A DNA stretch of 64,000 nt from Allosphingosinicella sp042666435 (lineage in GTDB: Bacteria; Pseudomonadota; Alphaproteobacteria; Sphingomonadales; Sphingomonadaceae): assembly GCF_042666435.1 (NCBI RefSeq), contig NZ_JBHTDC010000001.1, forward strand, positions 372,001 to 436,000, read 5' to 3'. Numbering within the stretch: the stretch's first letter is position 1; each line of letters opens with the position of its first letter. The notes under the pieces are model-generated. The model saw only the letters and a list, made by a program, of their open reading frames with translations. It searched no databases and was not told the DNA's origin. Below, one piece after another: positions 36,977 to 44,853 of this stretch. The position numbers and the translations under genes were made by a program.

Positions 36977-37144
36977 ATGTTCAACATCGACACCGCCGAC
37001 CTTCAGCGCGTCGTCACCGCCATCGTCGGAGCCCTCGTCCTCAGCACCGCCTGCGTCGGCGCGGCCGTCGTTCCGGCCCGCGCGGCCGAGACGGCGCCGG
37101 TCCAGGCCGCCCAGGTTCAGCTTTCGGATGAGCTTCGCGCCTGA
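36977..37144 (+). CDS. 55-residue exported or membrane peptide at the head of the psp operon
   Basis: ATG after AGGGAGCAGCATC; MFNIDTADLQRVVTAIVGAL starts it. A hydrophobic stretch (VVTAIVGALVLSTACVGAAVV) ends in PARAAET, which resembles a signal peptidase site, leaving a mature tail of about 20 residues. Alternatively it is a small membrane protein. It lies 54 bases before pspA. No known family. Confidence 0.65.
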   Translation: MFNIDTADLQRVVTAIVGALVLSTACVGAAVVPARAAETAPVQAAQVQLSDELRA

Positions 37145-37198
37145 TCAATGCTATGACGATCCGCGCACCTGGCGTCACACCAAGGAGTTTTTAATCAG

Positions 37199-37879
37199 AT
37201 GGGCATCTTTTCACGGACCCGCGACATCGTCGCCGCCAACTTCACCGACCTTCTCGACAAGGCGGAGGACCCGGCGAAGATGATCCGCATGATCATCATG
37301 GAGATGGAAGAGACTTTGGTCGAAGTCCGCGCCTCCGCCGCCCGCACCATCGCGGACCAGAAGGAAATGCGCCGGCAGATCGCCAAGCTCGACAAGCTCC
37401 AGGAGAGTTGGACCGAGAAGGCCGAGCTCGCCCTCTCCAAGGACCGCGAGGATCTCGCCAAGGCCGCGTTGGTCGAAAAGCAGAAGGCCGGCGACCTCGC
37501 CGACAGTTTGAAGGCCGAGATCACGGTGCTCGACGACGCGCTTCGCGCCTCCGAAGGTGATATCCACAAGCTGCAGACCAAGCTGCGCGAGGCTCGCACC
37601 CGCCAGAACGCGATCACCAGCCGGCTCGAAAGCGCCCACAACCGCGTCCGCATGCGCGAAATGTATGCCGGCCCCAAGGTCGACGAAGCCTTTTCGCGCT
37701 TCGACGTGCTGGAGCGCCGGGTCGATTATGCCGAAGGCCATGCCGACGCCCTGAGCCTCGGCGCGCCGCCCAAGAGCCTCGATGAGGAGATCGCCGAGCT
37801 GCGCAGTTCGGAGAAGGTCGAGGCCGAGCTCGAGGCGATGAAGGCCGCCCGCGACACCAGCGCGAAGAAGGAGGGCTGA
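37199..37879 (+). CDS. pspA: Phage shock protein A
   Basis: 226 residues of PspA/IM30: GIFSRTRDIVAANFTDLLDKAEDPAKMIR begins the family's amphipathic N-terminal helix region, followed by long coiled coils to about residue 190. It coats stressed inner membrane (ESCRT-III-like) and inhibits PspF. Five bases separate it from pspB. Confidence 0.97.
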   Translation: MGIFSRTRDIVAANFTDLLDKAEDPAKMIRMIIMEMEETLVEVRASAARTIADQKEMRRQIAKLDKLQESWTEKAELALSKDREDLAKAALVEKQKAGDLADSLKAEITVLDDALRASEGDIHKLQTKLREARTRQNAITSRLESAHNRVRMREMYAGPKVDEAFSRFDVLERRVDYAEGHADALSLGAPPKSLDEEIAELRSSEKVEAELEAMKAARDTSAKKEG

Positions 37880-37884
37880 TCGCC

Positions 37885-38169
37885 ATGGAAGAGGTGCTCA
37901 TTCCGGTCATCGCCATCACGACCCTCTTTCTGGGCCTGCCGTGGCTGATCTTTCACTACATCACCCGTTGGAAAAGCGCCGCGACGCTCACCTCCGAGGA
38001 TGAGAAGCTGCTCGACGACCTGCACGAAACCGCGCGCAGGCTCGACGACCGGCTGGCGACGATCGAGCGCATCATGACCGCCGAGAATCCGGCATGGCGC
38101 CAGATCACCGCGGATCCCGCCGACATCGGCATCCATGACCTTCATACGACCCGGAGGATCAACCAATGA
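37885..38169 (+). CDS. pspB: Phage shock protein B
   Basis: 94 residues. One N-terminal membrane segment (VIAITTLFLGLPWLIFHYI), then a coiled coil (EDEKLLDDLHETARRLDDRL). The region DDRLATIERIMTAENPAW resembles the C-terminal module of the small proteins further on. PspB and PspC sense membrane stress and pull PspA off PspF. It overlaps pspC by ATGA. Confidence 0.95.
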   Translation: MEEVLIPVIAITTLFLGLPWLIFHYITRWKSAATLTSEDEKLLDDLHETARRLDDRLATIERIMTAENPAWRQITADPADIGIHDLHTTRRINQ

Positions 38170-38552
38170 ACGCTCCCCGCCGCACCAAATTCTATCTCGA
38201 CAAGCAGAATAAGAAGTGGCTGGGCGTCTGTTCGGGAATCGCCGATTATACCGGGCTCGACGTGACCCTGGTCCGGATCGGGCTGGTCGTGCTGACCTTG
38301 CTCGGCGGCTTCCCCTGGACCCTGATCGCTTATTGGGTTGCCGCCTGGATGGCGCCGGTGAAGCCGCACGAGCTTTATGGCCAGGACCTCGAGGAAGCGA
38401 AATTCTGGCAGGGCGTGCGCGCCAACCCGACCCGCACGGCGCGCGACGTTCGCTCGCGCTTCCGCGACATCGATCGCCGGCTGGCCGACGTCGAGACCTA
38501 TGTCACCAGCTCGAACAGCAGGCTGGCGCAGGAAATCGAACAGCTTCGCTGA
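38166..38552 (+). CDS. pspC: Phage shock protein C
   Basis: 128 residues. PspC domain: KFYLDKQNKKWLGVCSGIAD, then a membrane segment VVLTLLGGFPWTLIAYWVAA. The C-terminal RRLADVETYVTSSNSRLAQE followed by IEQLR matches the module of the following small proteins. Confidence 0.95.
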   Translation: MNAPRRTKFYLDKQNKKWLGVCSGIADYTGLDVTLVRIGLVVLTLLGGFPWTLIAYWVAAWMAPVKPHELYGQDLEEAKFWQGVRANPTRTARDVRSRFRDIDRRLADVETYVTSSNSRLAQEIEQLR

Positions 38553-38575
38553 GAGCGAAAATAGGGGAAAAGAAG

Positions 38576-38869
38576 ATGTCCTGGGGAAGTCCGGCTTTCG
38601 TAATCGCCATCATCGCCATGTCCTATGCGGCCTGGCTGATCACCAGCTGGATCCGCGCCAAGCACGGCTATCCCATCGAGAATGAGTGGGGTGGAATGAC
38701 CGAGAAGAGCGACGGCCCCGACGCGAAGCGCCAGATCGAGCTTCTGTCGAAGGAGAATGACGGGCTGAAGGGCCAGGTCAGCCGGCTTGAGGAGCGCCTC
38801 TCTGTGCTGGAGCGCATCGCCACCGATCCGGCCGAGCGCACCGCCCGCGAAATCGAGAAGCTGCGCTGA
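38576..38869 (+). CDS. Psp-operon small membrane protein 1 (TM + coiled-coil module)
   Basis: 97 residues. Membrane segment at about 7-24 (AFVIAIIAMSYAAWLITSWI), a loop RAKHGYPIENEWGG, then a coiled coil with EERLSVLERIATDPAERTA and the end REIEKLR. This last module recurs in the next three genes and, weaker, in PspB and PspC. The loop recurs in small protein 3. No known family; placed 23 bases after pspC and probably cotranscribed. Confidence 0.85.
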   Translation: MSWGSPAFVIAIIAMSYAAWLITSWIRAKHGYPIENEWGGMTEKSDGPDAKRQIELLSKENDGLKGQVSRLEERLSVLERIATDPAERTAREIEKLR

Positions 38870-38894
38870 GGCGCGCGCAAGGGGAGCGAACATA

Positions 38895-39164
38895 ATGGAA
38901 GACTGGGTATTGTTTTTCGTGGTCGTGGTTGGCGTGCCCGTAATCGCGGGGGTTGCCAGCGACATCTTCAAGCGCTGGACCGCCCTGAAGGAGAAGCAGC
39001 TCGATCACGCCGCCGTCCTCGCGGCCGACAAGGCGGTGACGCAGGCGAGCCATATCGAGCGGCTGGAGCAGCGCGTGCGGGTGCTGGAGCGCATCGCCAC
39101 CGACAAGGGCGCCGAGCTTACCGCCGAGATCGAGACTCTGCGCGACGCGCCGCGCATCAACTAG
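38895..39164 (+). CDS. Psp-operon small membrane protein 2 (TM + coiled-coil module)
   Basis: 89 residues. Membrane segment at 4-22 (WVLFFVVVVGVPVIAGVAS), a charged helix, then the module EQRVRVLERIATDKGAELTA with EIETLRD. GGGAGCGAACATA precedes ATG. It lacks the GYP loop of protein 1. Function unknown; its position suggests interaction with PspB/PspC. Confidence 0.85.
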   Translation: MEDWVLFFVVVVGVPVIAGVASDIFKRWTALKEKQLDHAAVLAADKAVTQASHIERLEQRVRVLERIATDKGAELTAEIETLRDAPRIN

Positions 39165-39175
39165 ACGGGAGAGAA

Positions 39176-39490
39176 ATGATGTTCCCATTCGCTGATTTCG
39201 CACCGGTCGCCGCTTTGGTCGGCTTCGCCGCCGTCGCCGGCTGGGTGTTCACCACATGGCTCCGCGTCAAGAACGGTTATCCGCTCGACGGCGCCTGGGG
39301 CCAGGCCGTCTACCCTAAGACCAGCGATGAATCGGTCGAGCGGATCAAGCTGCTCAGCTCCGAAAACGCGCAGCTGCGCGCCGAGCTGGGCGCGATCAAG
39401 GACCGGCTCGCGACCGTCGAGAGGATCGTCACCGACGACAGCCATCGCCTGACGCAGGAAATCGAAAGCCTGCGTGGACCGACCAACTGA
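39176..39490 (+). CDS. Psp-operon small membrane protein 3 (TM + coiled-coil module)
   Basis: 104 residues. Membrane segment at about 8-27 (APVAALVGFAAVAGWVFTTW), the loop RVKNGYPLDGAWGQ, which matches protein 1's RAKHGYPIENEWGG, then KDRLATVERIVTDDSHRLTQ and EIESLRG. Two adjacent ATG codons (39176, 39179) could serve as start, after GGGAGAGAA. Confidence 0.85.
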   Translation: MMFPFADFAPVAALVGFAAVAGWVFTTWLRVKNGYPLDGAWGQAVYPKTSDESVERIKLLSSENAQLRAELGAIKDRLATVERIVTDDSHRLTQEIESLRGPTN

Positions 39491-39515
39491 AGCGACAGAT
39501 CAAGACAGGGAGAGA

Positions 39516-39752
39516 ATGATGGGTCCGTTCGAGATGGTGGTGGGGATCGTCCTCATCGTTACCGTGGGACAGATATTGCGGGCGCGCTACAAAACGAGGG
39601 GGACCCAGCTTCGGCTCGCCGACGACCCCGACGCGCAGCGGATGCGCGACGAGATCAAGACGCTGCGCGACCGCGTGGCCGTGCTCGAGCGGATCGCCAC
39701 CGACAAGGAGCACAGCCTCGAACGCGAGATCGAGCTGCTGCGGGACCGCTGA
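39516..39752 (+). CDS. Psp-operon small membrane protein 4 (TM + coiled-coil module)
   Basis: 78 residues. Membrane segment at 5-21 (FEMVVGIVLIVTVGQIL), a basic loop, then the module RDRVAVLERIATDKEHSLER with EIELLRDR. AGGGAGAGA precedes paired ATG codons. It is the shortest clear version of the TM-plus-module design. Confidence 0.85.
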   Translation: MMGPFEMVVGIVLIVTVGQILRARYKTRGTQLRLADDPDAQRMRDEIKTLRDRVAVLERIATDKEHSLEREIELLRDR

Positions 39753-39763
39753 AGGAGGAAGCC

Positions 39764-39997
39764 ATGGCCGATCCTGCCGCCATGCTGACATTGATCACCG
39801 CCGGAACCGCCGGCATCTCCATCACCAGCGCCGCGGCTTTGAGGGGTTGGAATGGCTGGCTGGATCTGAAGCGGATGGAACTCGCCGGACCGGACCGGAA
39901 AGCGAGCCCGCCCTCCCCCGCCGCGCGCATCGAAATGGCCGACCTCAAGGAGCGGGTACGCAAGCTGGAGGCGATCGCCGAAGGGATCGACACCTAG
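39764..39997 (+). CDS. Psp-operon small membrane protein 5 (divergent member)
   Basis: 77 residues, last of the run; AAGGAGGAAGCC precedes ATG. A hydrophobic stretch (MLTLITAGTAGISITSAAAL) is followed by a Trp-containing loop and a short coiled coil, LKERVRKLEAIAEGID, which keeps the 'LEAIA' core of the module but lacks its second half. Confidence 0.8.
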   Translation: MADPAAMLTLITAGTAGISITSAAALRGWNGWLDLKRMELAGPDRKASPPSPAARIEMADLKERVRKLEAIAEGIDT

Positions 39998-40005
39998 GCT
40001 CCCCC

Positions 40006-40077
40006 CGTCATTCCAGCGCAAGCTGGAATCTCCCTTCCTTGAGAAGCAAAGGGATTCCAGCTTTCGCTGGAATGACG
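40006..40077. repeat. REP element pair
   Basis: CGTCATTCCAGCGCAAGCTG on the left is mirrored by GATTCCAGCTTTCGCTGGAA and TGACG on the right. It lies just after the psp operon and probably helps end it. Confidence 0.85.
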
Positions 40078-40132
40078 CGCTGTTCCCCGAATCTCTGGTG
40101 ACGAACCGGGGCGGCCCCACTATCTCGTGCGC

Positions 40133-40540
40133 ATGGCCGCCCTCACCGACATTTTCGCCGATTACGAGCTTCTCGAAGCGGACGATCGCTACCGGCTGCT
40201 GATCGACCTCGGCCGCGGGCTGGAGCCGATGCCCGACGCCCTCAAGACCGATGCGACCCTGGTCCGAGGCTGTTCGGCAGCGGTGTGGCTCTATCCGGTC
40301 GAGCGGGACGACGGCACGCTCCACTTCCTCGCCGACAGCAATGCCGCGATCACCAAGGGCATCGTCGCCCTGGTGCTGCTCGCGGTGCAGGACCGCCGGG
40401 CGGAGGAGATAGTTGCGACCGATATCGAGCGCGCCCTGGCCCCATTCGATCTCAGGAACCAGCTCAGCTCCAACCGCACGCAGGGCATTCCCAACATGAT
40501 CTCCCTCATCCGCCGGACCGCCGAGCGGCTGAACGGATGA
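40133..40540 (+). CDS. sufE: SufE family sulfur-acceptor protein
   Basis: 135 residues. The sulfur-accepting Cys lies in LVRGCSAAVWLYP, and the family motif DRYRLLIDLGRGLEPMP is near the N-terminus. SufE takes persulfide sulfur from a cysteine desulfurase (SufS) for Fe-S assembly. Start ATG 40133 preferred over GTG 40127. It overlaps the next gene by ATGA. Confidence 0.93.
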   Translation: MAALTDIFADYELLEADDRYRLLIDLGRGLEPMPDALKTDATLVRGCSAAVWLYPVERDDGTLHFLADSNAAITKGIVALVLLAVQDRRAEEIVATDIERALAPFDLRNQLSSNRTQGIPNMISLIRRTAERLNG

Positions 40541-40980
40541 GCCCGCCCGACCTGAGCAAGATGAAGGGCTTCGATCCCAGGCTCTTCATGTCCTACGCGG
40601 ACAAGGTGGGACATGGCGCCGCGGTGGGCATCGTCTATCACGACCATGGGCCGGACTGGGTGGAACTCGCCCTCCCTTATGAAGAGAAGCTGATCGGCGT
40701 CGCCGAGAGCGGCATCATCGCCTCGGGTCCGATCATCAGCCTGATGGATATGGCGACGAGCCTCGCCATCTGGGCCAAGCTCGATCGTTTCCGCCATCAG
40801 GCGACATTGGACATGCGGGTGGACTATCTGCGCCCGGCGACTCCGGGCCGCACGATCATCGGGCGCGGCGAATGCTATCGGGTGACGAAGAGCGTCGGCT
40901 TCACCCGCGGCCTCGCCCATGACGGCGATGCCGCCGATCCCGTCGCCCATGTCGCGGCGACCTTCATGTTCACGGACTGA
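40537..40980 (+). CDS. PaaI-type hotdog thioesterase
   Basis: 147 residues, hotdog-fold thioesterase: ESGIIASGPIISLMDMATSL holds the usual helix with its acidic residue, and MRVDYLRPATPGRTIIGRGE the following strands. Such enzymes hydrolyse acyl-CoA thioesters. It is translationally coupled to sufE, but a shared function is not evident. Confidence 0.88.
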   Translation: MSPPDLSKMKGFDPRLFMSYADKVGHGAAVGIVYHDHGPDWVELALPYEEKLIGVAESGIIASGPIISLMDMATSLAIWAKLDRFRHQATLDMRVDYLRPATPGRTIIGRGECYRVTKSVGFTRGLAHDGDAADPVAHVAATFMFTD

Positions 40981-41001
40981 GTTCCCCGCAATAGAGAGGA
41001 A

Positions 41002-41535
41002 TCAAGGCGACAGCGCGCTTCGCCGTTCCTCGGCCTTGCGCAACACATCGTAAGCCGCCTGCACCGCCTGGAAACGGGTCGCGGCCTCCGCGCCGGGCGC
41101 GACGTCCGGATGGTTCGCCTTGGCCAGGCGGCGATAAGCGGACTTGATCTCCTCGAAATCGGGGTCGCCCTCGATCTCGAGTATATCGAGCGCCCGCATC
41201 TCGTCGCGGCTGCGGCTGCCGTCGCCGGAGCCACCCCAACCATAATGTTTGGCTTCCTGGAAACCCTTGGCATCGCGCCGCTCGTCCGCCTCGCGCGCCG
41301 CCGCTTCCTCGGCGGTCAGGCCCTCGAAATAATTCCAGTTTCGGTTGTACTCGGCGGCGTGGCGTTCGCAGAAATACCAGCGGTCGGGCTTGTTCGGCGC
41401 CTTGGGCGCGGGGCGGTCGCCGGGTTCGGTGCAGCCATGCCGGTCGCACAGCCGCACCTCGGTCGCCGCGCGATTGCCGCCATAGCCGCGCCAGCGCGGA
41501 AATCCCCAGTCGTTCGATCGTGTCGCCTTGGCCAT
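41002..41535 (-). CDS. J-domain protein with N-terminal zinc-like Cys pairs
   Basis: 177 residues. The C-terminal 55 residues are a DnaJ domain with the HPD motif (KANHPDVAPG). The N-terminal part has LCDRHGC and FCERHAAEYN, which could bind zinc. It should stimulate DnaK on particular clients. The same architecture is common, but uncharacterised, in alphaproteobacteria. Confidence 0.9.
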   Translation of the reverse strand: MAKATRSNDWGFPRWRGYGGNRAATEVRLCDRHGCTEPGDRPAPKAPNKPDRWYFCERHAAEYNRNWNYFEGLTAEEAAAREADERRDAKGFQEAKHYGWGGSGDGSRSRDEMRALDILEIEGDPDFEEIKSAYRRLAKANHPDVAPGAEAATRFQAVQAAYDVLRKAEERRSALSP

Positions 41536-41607
41536 AGGTGTCCATCTAGGCAGTGGCGCCCGGATTCTCCATGACTTTCGACGAAGATGATGTTGCTCGT
41601 GGCATGA

Positions 41608-41630
41608 AAGTTTAGCTATGGCTGTATTTT
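41608..41630. promoter_or_regulatory. Imperfect palindrome upstream of the multicopper oxidase gene, possible MntR site
   Basis: AAAGTTTAGCTATGGCTGTATTTT has 7 of 10 paired positions around TATG. Its TTTAGC-n4-GCT core resembles the sites of DtxR/MntR-type regulators. mntR itself is two genes downstream. Confidence 0.4.
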
Positions 41631-41648
41631 AGCGCTTGGAACGGCGAA

Positions 41649-42725
41649 ATGAAAAGCTGGTGGAGCAATGCCGTGAGCCGCCGCGTGCTGTTGGGGGGCG
41701 GCGCGCTCGTCGGCGCGGCCCAGGCCGTTTACGGCATTCGGCCCAATCGACCGTCGCATCCATCGCCGCCGCCGGGCCACGGCAGCCACGACGGCATGAT
41801 CACGCGCGGCGAAGTCGATAACGCCCGCAATGGGTTCGATCCCCATGACATTCTCACCGACTGGGATGTCGGCACGGTCTCGTCATTGCCCGACGGGCGG
41901 ACGTTGCGGGAGTTCGACATTGTCGCCGAGGACAAGGAGATCGAGATCGCGCCCGGCGTGATATTTCCGGCCTGGACCTATAATGGACGGGTTCCCGGGC
42001 CGAGCTTGCGGGCCACGGAAGGGGAACGGCTCCGGATACGATTCCGCAATTATGGTTCGCATCCGCATTCGATTCATTTCCACGGCATCCATTCGGCCCG
42101 AATGGACGGCGTTCCCGGCGCTGGAAACGTGCTGCCGGGCGGCGAGTTCATCTACGAGTTCGACGCCCTGCCCTTCGGCTGCCACCTCTATCACTGCCAT
42201 TCGGTGCCGCTGAAACGGCACATCCACAAGGGCCTGTACGGCGCCTTCATCATCGACCCCGATCCGGCCCGCCGCGCCGAGCATCAGGCGGCGGCCCGGT
42301 CGCGCGTCCTGGGCTCCCCCGAAAACGCCACCTGGCAGGAAATTGTCATGGTGATGAACGCGTTCGACACCAATTTCGACGAGGAGAATGAGGTCTACGC
42401 CGTCAACACCGTCGCCCACGCTTATGCGAAGCGGCCGATCGTGATCGACCGGGCGCGGCCGGTGCGCCTCTACCTCATCAACATGACCGAGTTCGATCCG
42501 ATCAACTCATTCCATCTCCACGCCAATTTCTTCGACTATTACGACCATGGGACGACGCTGACCCCGACGCTCAAGACGGTCGATACGATCATGCAATGCC
42601 AGGGACAGCGAGGCATATTGGAGTTCAGCTTCGCCGAGCACGAGCCCGGCCTCTATATGTTTCACGCCCACCAGTCGGAATTCGCCGAGCTCGGTTGGAT
42701 GAGCATGTTCGAGGTCCGGGGGTGA
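41649..42725 (+). CDS. Multicopper oxidase domain protein, Tat-exported
   Basis: 358 residues. A twin-arginine signal (SRRVLLGGGALVGAAQA) targets it to the periplasm already folded. Copper ligands appear in HPHSIHFHG, HLYHCHSVPLKRHIHKG, FHLHANFF and MFHAHQSEFAELG, the pattern of a two-cupredoxin-domain enzyme. It may oxidise metal ions. It overlaps the ZIP gene by GTGA and lies in a group with mntR, which points to manganese or another divalent metal as the substrate; this is inferred. Confidence 0.9.
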   Translation: MKSWWSNAVSRRVLLGGGALVGAAQAVYGIRPNRPSHPSPPPGHGSHDGMITRGEVDNARNGFDPHDILTDWDVGTVSSLPDGRTLREFDIVAEDKEIEIAPGVIFPAWTYNGRVPGPSLRATEGERLRIRFRNYGSHPHSIHFHGIHSARMDGVPGAGNVLPGGEFIYEFDALPFGCHLYHCHSVPLKRHIHKGLYGAFIIDPDPARRAEHQAAARSRVLGSPENATWQEIVMVMNAFDTNFDEENEVYAVNTVAHAYAKRPIVIDRARPVRLYLINMTEFDPINSFHLHANFFDYYDHGTTLTPTLKTVDTIMQCQGQRGILEFSFAEHEPGLYMFHAHQSEFAELGWMSMFEVRG

Positions 42726-43873
42726 GCCGGGCGCTGCTTTGGGCGCTGCTGCCGCTGCTCCTGATCGTCGCGGTCGCCGCAGCGTTTTTGGCGAGCGACC
42801 CGCTCGGCCCCTTTACCGGCTCCGCTCCCCCCGTCGAAGAGCTCACCATCGAACGCACCATCCTCGACGAGCGGGGGATCAGCGTCCGCATCCGCGCCGG
42901 CGGCTCGGAGCCGATGACGATCGCCCAGGTCCAGGTCGATGGCGCCTACTGGACCTTCGACCAGGATCCCGTCGGTGCCCTTGATCGCATGGACGCGGCA
43001 TGGCTCACCATCCCCTATCCCTGGGTGTCCGGGGAGGCGCACCATCTCTCCTTCGTCACAAACACCGGCATGCTGTTCGATCACAGGATCGACGTCGCGG
43101 TGGCGACGCCCGCCATGACCAGCGACCGGCTCGGCTTCTACGCCCTCATAGGCCTGTTCGTGGGCGTGGTGCCGATTGCGCTCGGCATGCTATTCTATCC
43201 AGCGCTGCGGGCCGGCGGTGCCGGCGCCTTCCAGTTCGCGCTGGCCCTGACGATCGGTCTGCTCGCCTTCCTGTTCGTCGATACTTTGGCGGAAGGGCTT
43301 GAATTTGCGAGCGCCGCGGCGCCCCAGTTCCAGGGGTCCGCTCTGGTCTGGCTGCCGGCCGCGCTGACCTTCGCGGCGCTGATAATGATCGGCCGTAGGG
43401 GCGGGGCGCTGAGCGGCGTCGCGCTGGCGACGTCGATCGCGTTCGGGATCGGCGTCCACAATCTGGGCGAGGGACTGGCGATCGGCGCCGCCTTCGCGAC
43501 CGGCGCGGCGGCGCTCGGCTCGTTCCTGGTGATCGGCTTCACCTTGCACAACATTACCGAAGGGATCGGCATCGCCGCGCCGATGATGTCTGAGCGGCCG
43601 CGCCTGCGAATATTCGTCGGGCTCGCCGCGCTGGCCGGGCTGCCCGCGGTACTTGGGATATGGATCGGCAGCTTCGCCTTTTCCCCGCATTGGGCCGCGC
43701 TCGCCCTGGGCATCGGCGCGGGCGCGATCCTGCAGGTGGTCGTCGAGGTCGGCGCCTATCTGATCCGCAAATCCCGTGAGCAGGACCGGAACTGGGCGAC
43801 CGGCATGACGTTCGTTGGCGTCGCGCTAGGCATCCTCGTCATGTATGCGACCGCCTTCCTCGTCCAGGTCTGA
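42722..43873 (+). CDS. ZIP family metal transporter with extracytoplasmic N-terminal domain
   Basis: 383 residues, GTG start overlapping the oxidase stop. After an N-terminal membrane anchor comes about 120 residues of soluble domain, then eight hydrophobic segments. The ZIP metal-site motifs VHNLGEGLAIG and LHNITEGIGIA are present. ZIP proteins import Zn, Fe or Mn. The extra domain is unusual and may receive metal from the oxidase. Confidence 0.9.
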   Translation: MSRALLWALLPLLLIVAVAAAFLASDPLGPFTGSAPPVEELTIERTILDERGISVRIRAGGSEPMTIAQVQVDGAYWTFDQDPVGALDRMDAAWLTIPYPWVSGEAHHLSFVTNTGMLFDHRIDVAVATPAMTSDRLGFYALIGLFVGVVPIALGMLFYPALRAGGAGAFQFALALTIGLLAFLFVDTLAEGLEFASAAAPQFQGSALVWLPAALTFAALIMIGRRGGALSGVALATSIAFGIGVHNLGEGLAIGAAFATGAAALGSFLVIGFTLHNITEGIGIAAPMMSERPRLRIFVGLAALAGLPAVLGIWIGSFAFSPHWAALALGIGAGAILQVVVEVGAYLIRKSREQDRNWATGMTFVGVALGILVMYATAFLVQV

Positions 43874-43910
43874 CGCGGGACCGATCCGGTTATCCCGACC
43901 CTTGACGGGC

Positions 43911-44342
43911 TCATTCGCTGTTCAGCCGCTCGGTCAGGCGGATGAACGCCGCCAGCGTCTGTTCGCTGACATGATGTTCGATGCCCTCGGCATCCGCTTC
44001 CGCGGTCATCTCGTCGATACCAAGCGCGCGCAGGAAGTCGTGCACCGCCCTGTGCCGCGAGCGCGAGGCCTCGGCGATGGCCTCTCCGCTCTCGGTCAGA
44101 AAGATCGAGCGGTAAGGCCTGGTCTGCACCAGACCGGCGCGCTGGAGCCGCTGAACGACCTTGGTCGCGGTCGCGTGCGACACTCCGATATTCTCGGCGA
44201 GGTCGGTCAACCGCGCTTCCCCCGTCGCCGCGATCAGGTCGCCGATCAGCTCGACATAATCTTCCGCCATCTCGGTCCGATGCGCCTCGCGCATACGCCG
44301 GAACGCGGCCGCCCGGCGTGCCGCTCCCTTCAGTTCCGCCAT
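43911..44342 (-). CDS. mntR: MntR-type DtxR-family metal-dependent regulator
   Basis: 143 residues. Winged helix with LTDLAENIGVSHATATKVVQ and a dimerisation part with EAEGIEHHVSEQ, which carries the likely metal ligands. Start MAELKGAAR at 44342. It converges on the ZIP gene. With Mn bound it should repress Mn uptake genes. Confidence 0.88.
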   Translation of the reverse strand: MAELKGAARRAAAFRRMREAHRTEMAEDYVELIGDLIAATGEARLTDLAENIGVSHATATKVVQRLQRAGLVQTRPYRSIFLTESGEAIAEASRSRHRAVHDFLRALGIDEMTAEADAEGIEHHVSEQTLAAFIRLTERLNSE

Positions 44343-44421
44343 TGTGCCCCTTTCGCAGGACAGCCGATCCCTTGTCGGACGATCCGTATAGTCGCCTCTC
44401 GCGCCTTTCCAGAAAAGAAGT

Positions 44422-44822
44422 GCCAGAGGGTCTGTAAGCCGGGTTCTGTCCTCCTCCATAGCCTTGGCGACGGAGGATGTGCGGCCATTCCTCTAGGAGG
44501 CGGATTACTCCGCCCCTCAAGCAACCAACCCGGGCGACGAGCCAAGACAGGCCCATATGCCGCCCCTATTCGGTCTTGCTCCCGGTGGGGTTTACCTTGC
44601 CGCTTCCGTTGCCGGTCGCGCGGTGCGCTCTTACCGCACCCTTTCACTGTCACGTCACCGAAGTCTTGGGCCGAAGCCGACGCGACCTGCTTTCTGTTGC
44701 ACTGTCCCTGGACCGAAAAACGAGTTTCCGGCCCGCCGGTAATTAGCCGGCACCGTTGTCTTGTGGAGCCCGGACTTTCCTCGCCCCGCTTATCGCGAGC
44801 CGCGGCCGCCCGACCCTCTGGC
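44422..44822 (-). ncRNA. rnpB: RNase P RNA, type A
   Basis: About 401 bases on the minus strand. The 5' and 3' ends pair (GCCAGAGGGTC with GACCCTCTGGC). The conserved GAGGAAAGTCCGGGCTCC (P3/J3-4 region) and ACAGAA sequences are present, as is the 3' GGCTTACAGA. A T-rich stretch follows. It processes tRNA 5' ends with RnpA. Several open frames here are artefacts. Confidence 0.95.
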
Positions 44823-44853
44823 TCGGCCTATGTAGCCGCTCCCGCCAGGACGT

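Noticed and set aside
41649..42725. A tRNA-like T-loop (GGGTTCGATCCCC near 41830)
   Set aside because: It lies within the multicopper oxidase gene and no acceptor or anticodon stem can be formed around it.
44330..44830. Several short open frames over the RNase P RNA
   Set aside because: The DNA is explained by the conserved RNase P RNA sequences and pairing ends.
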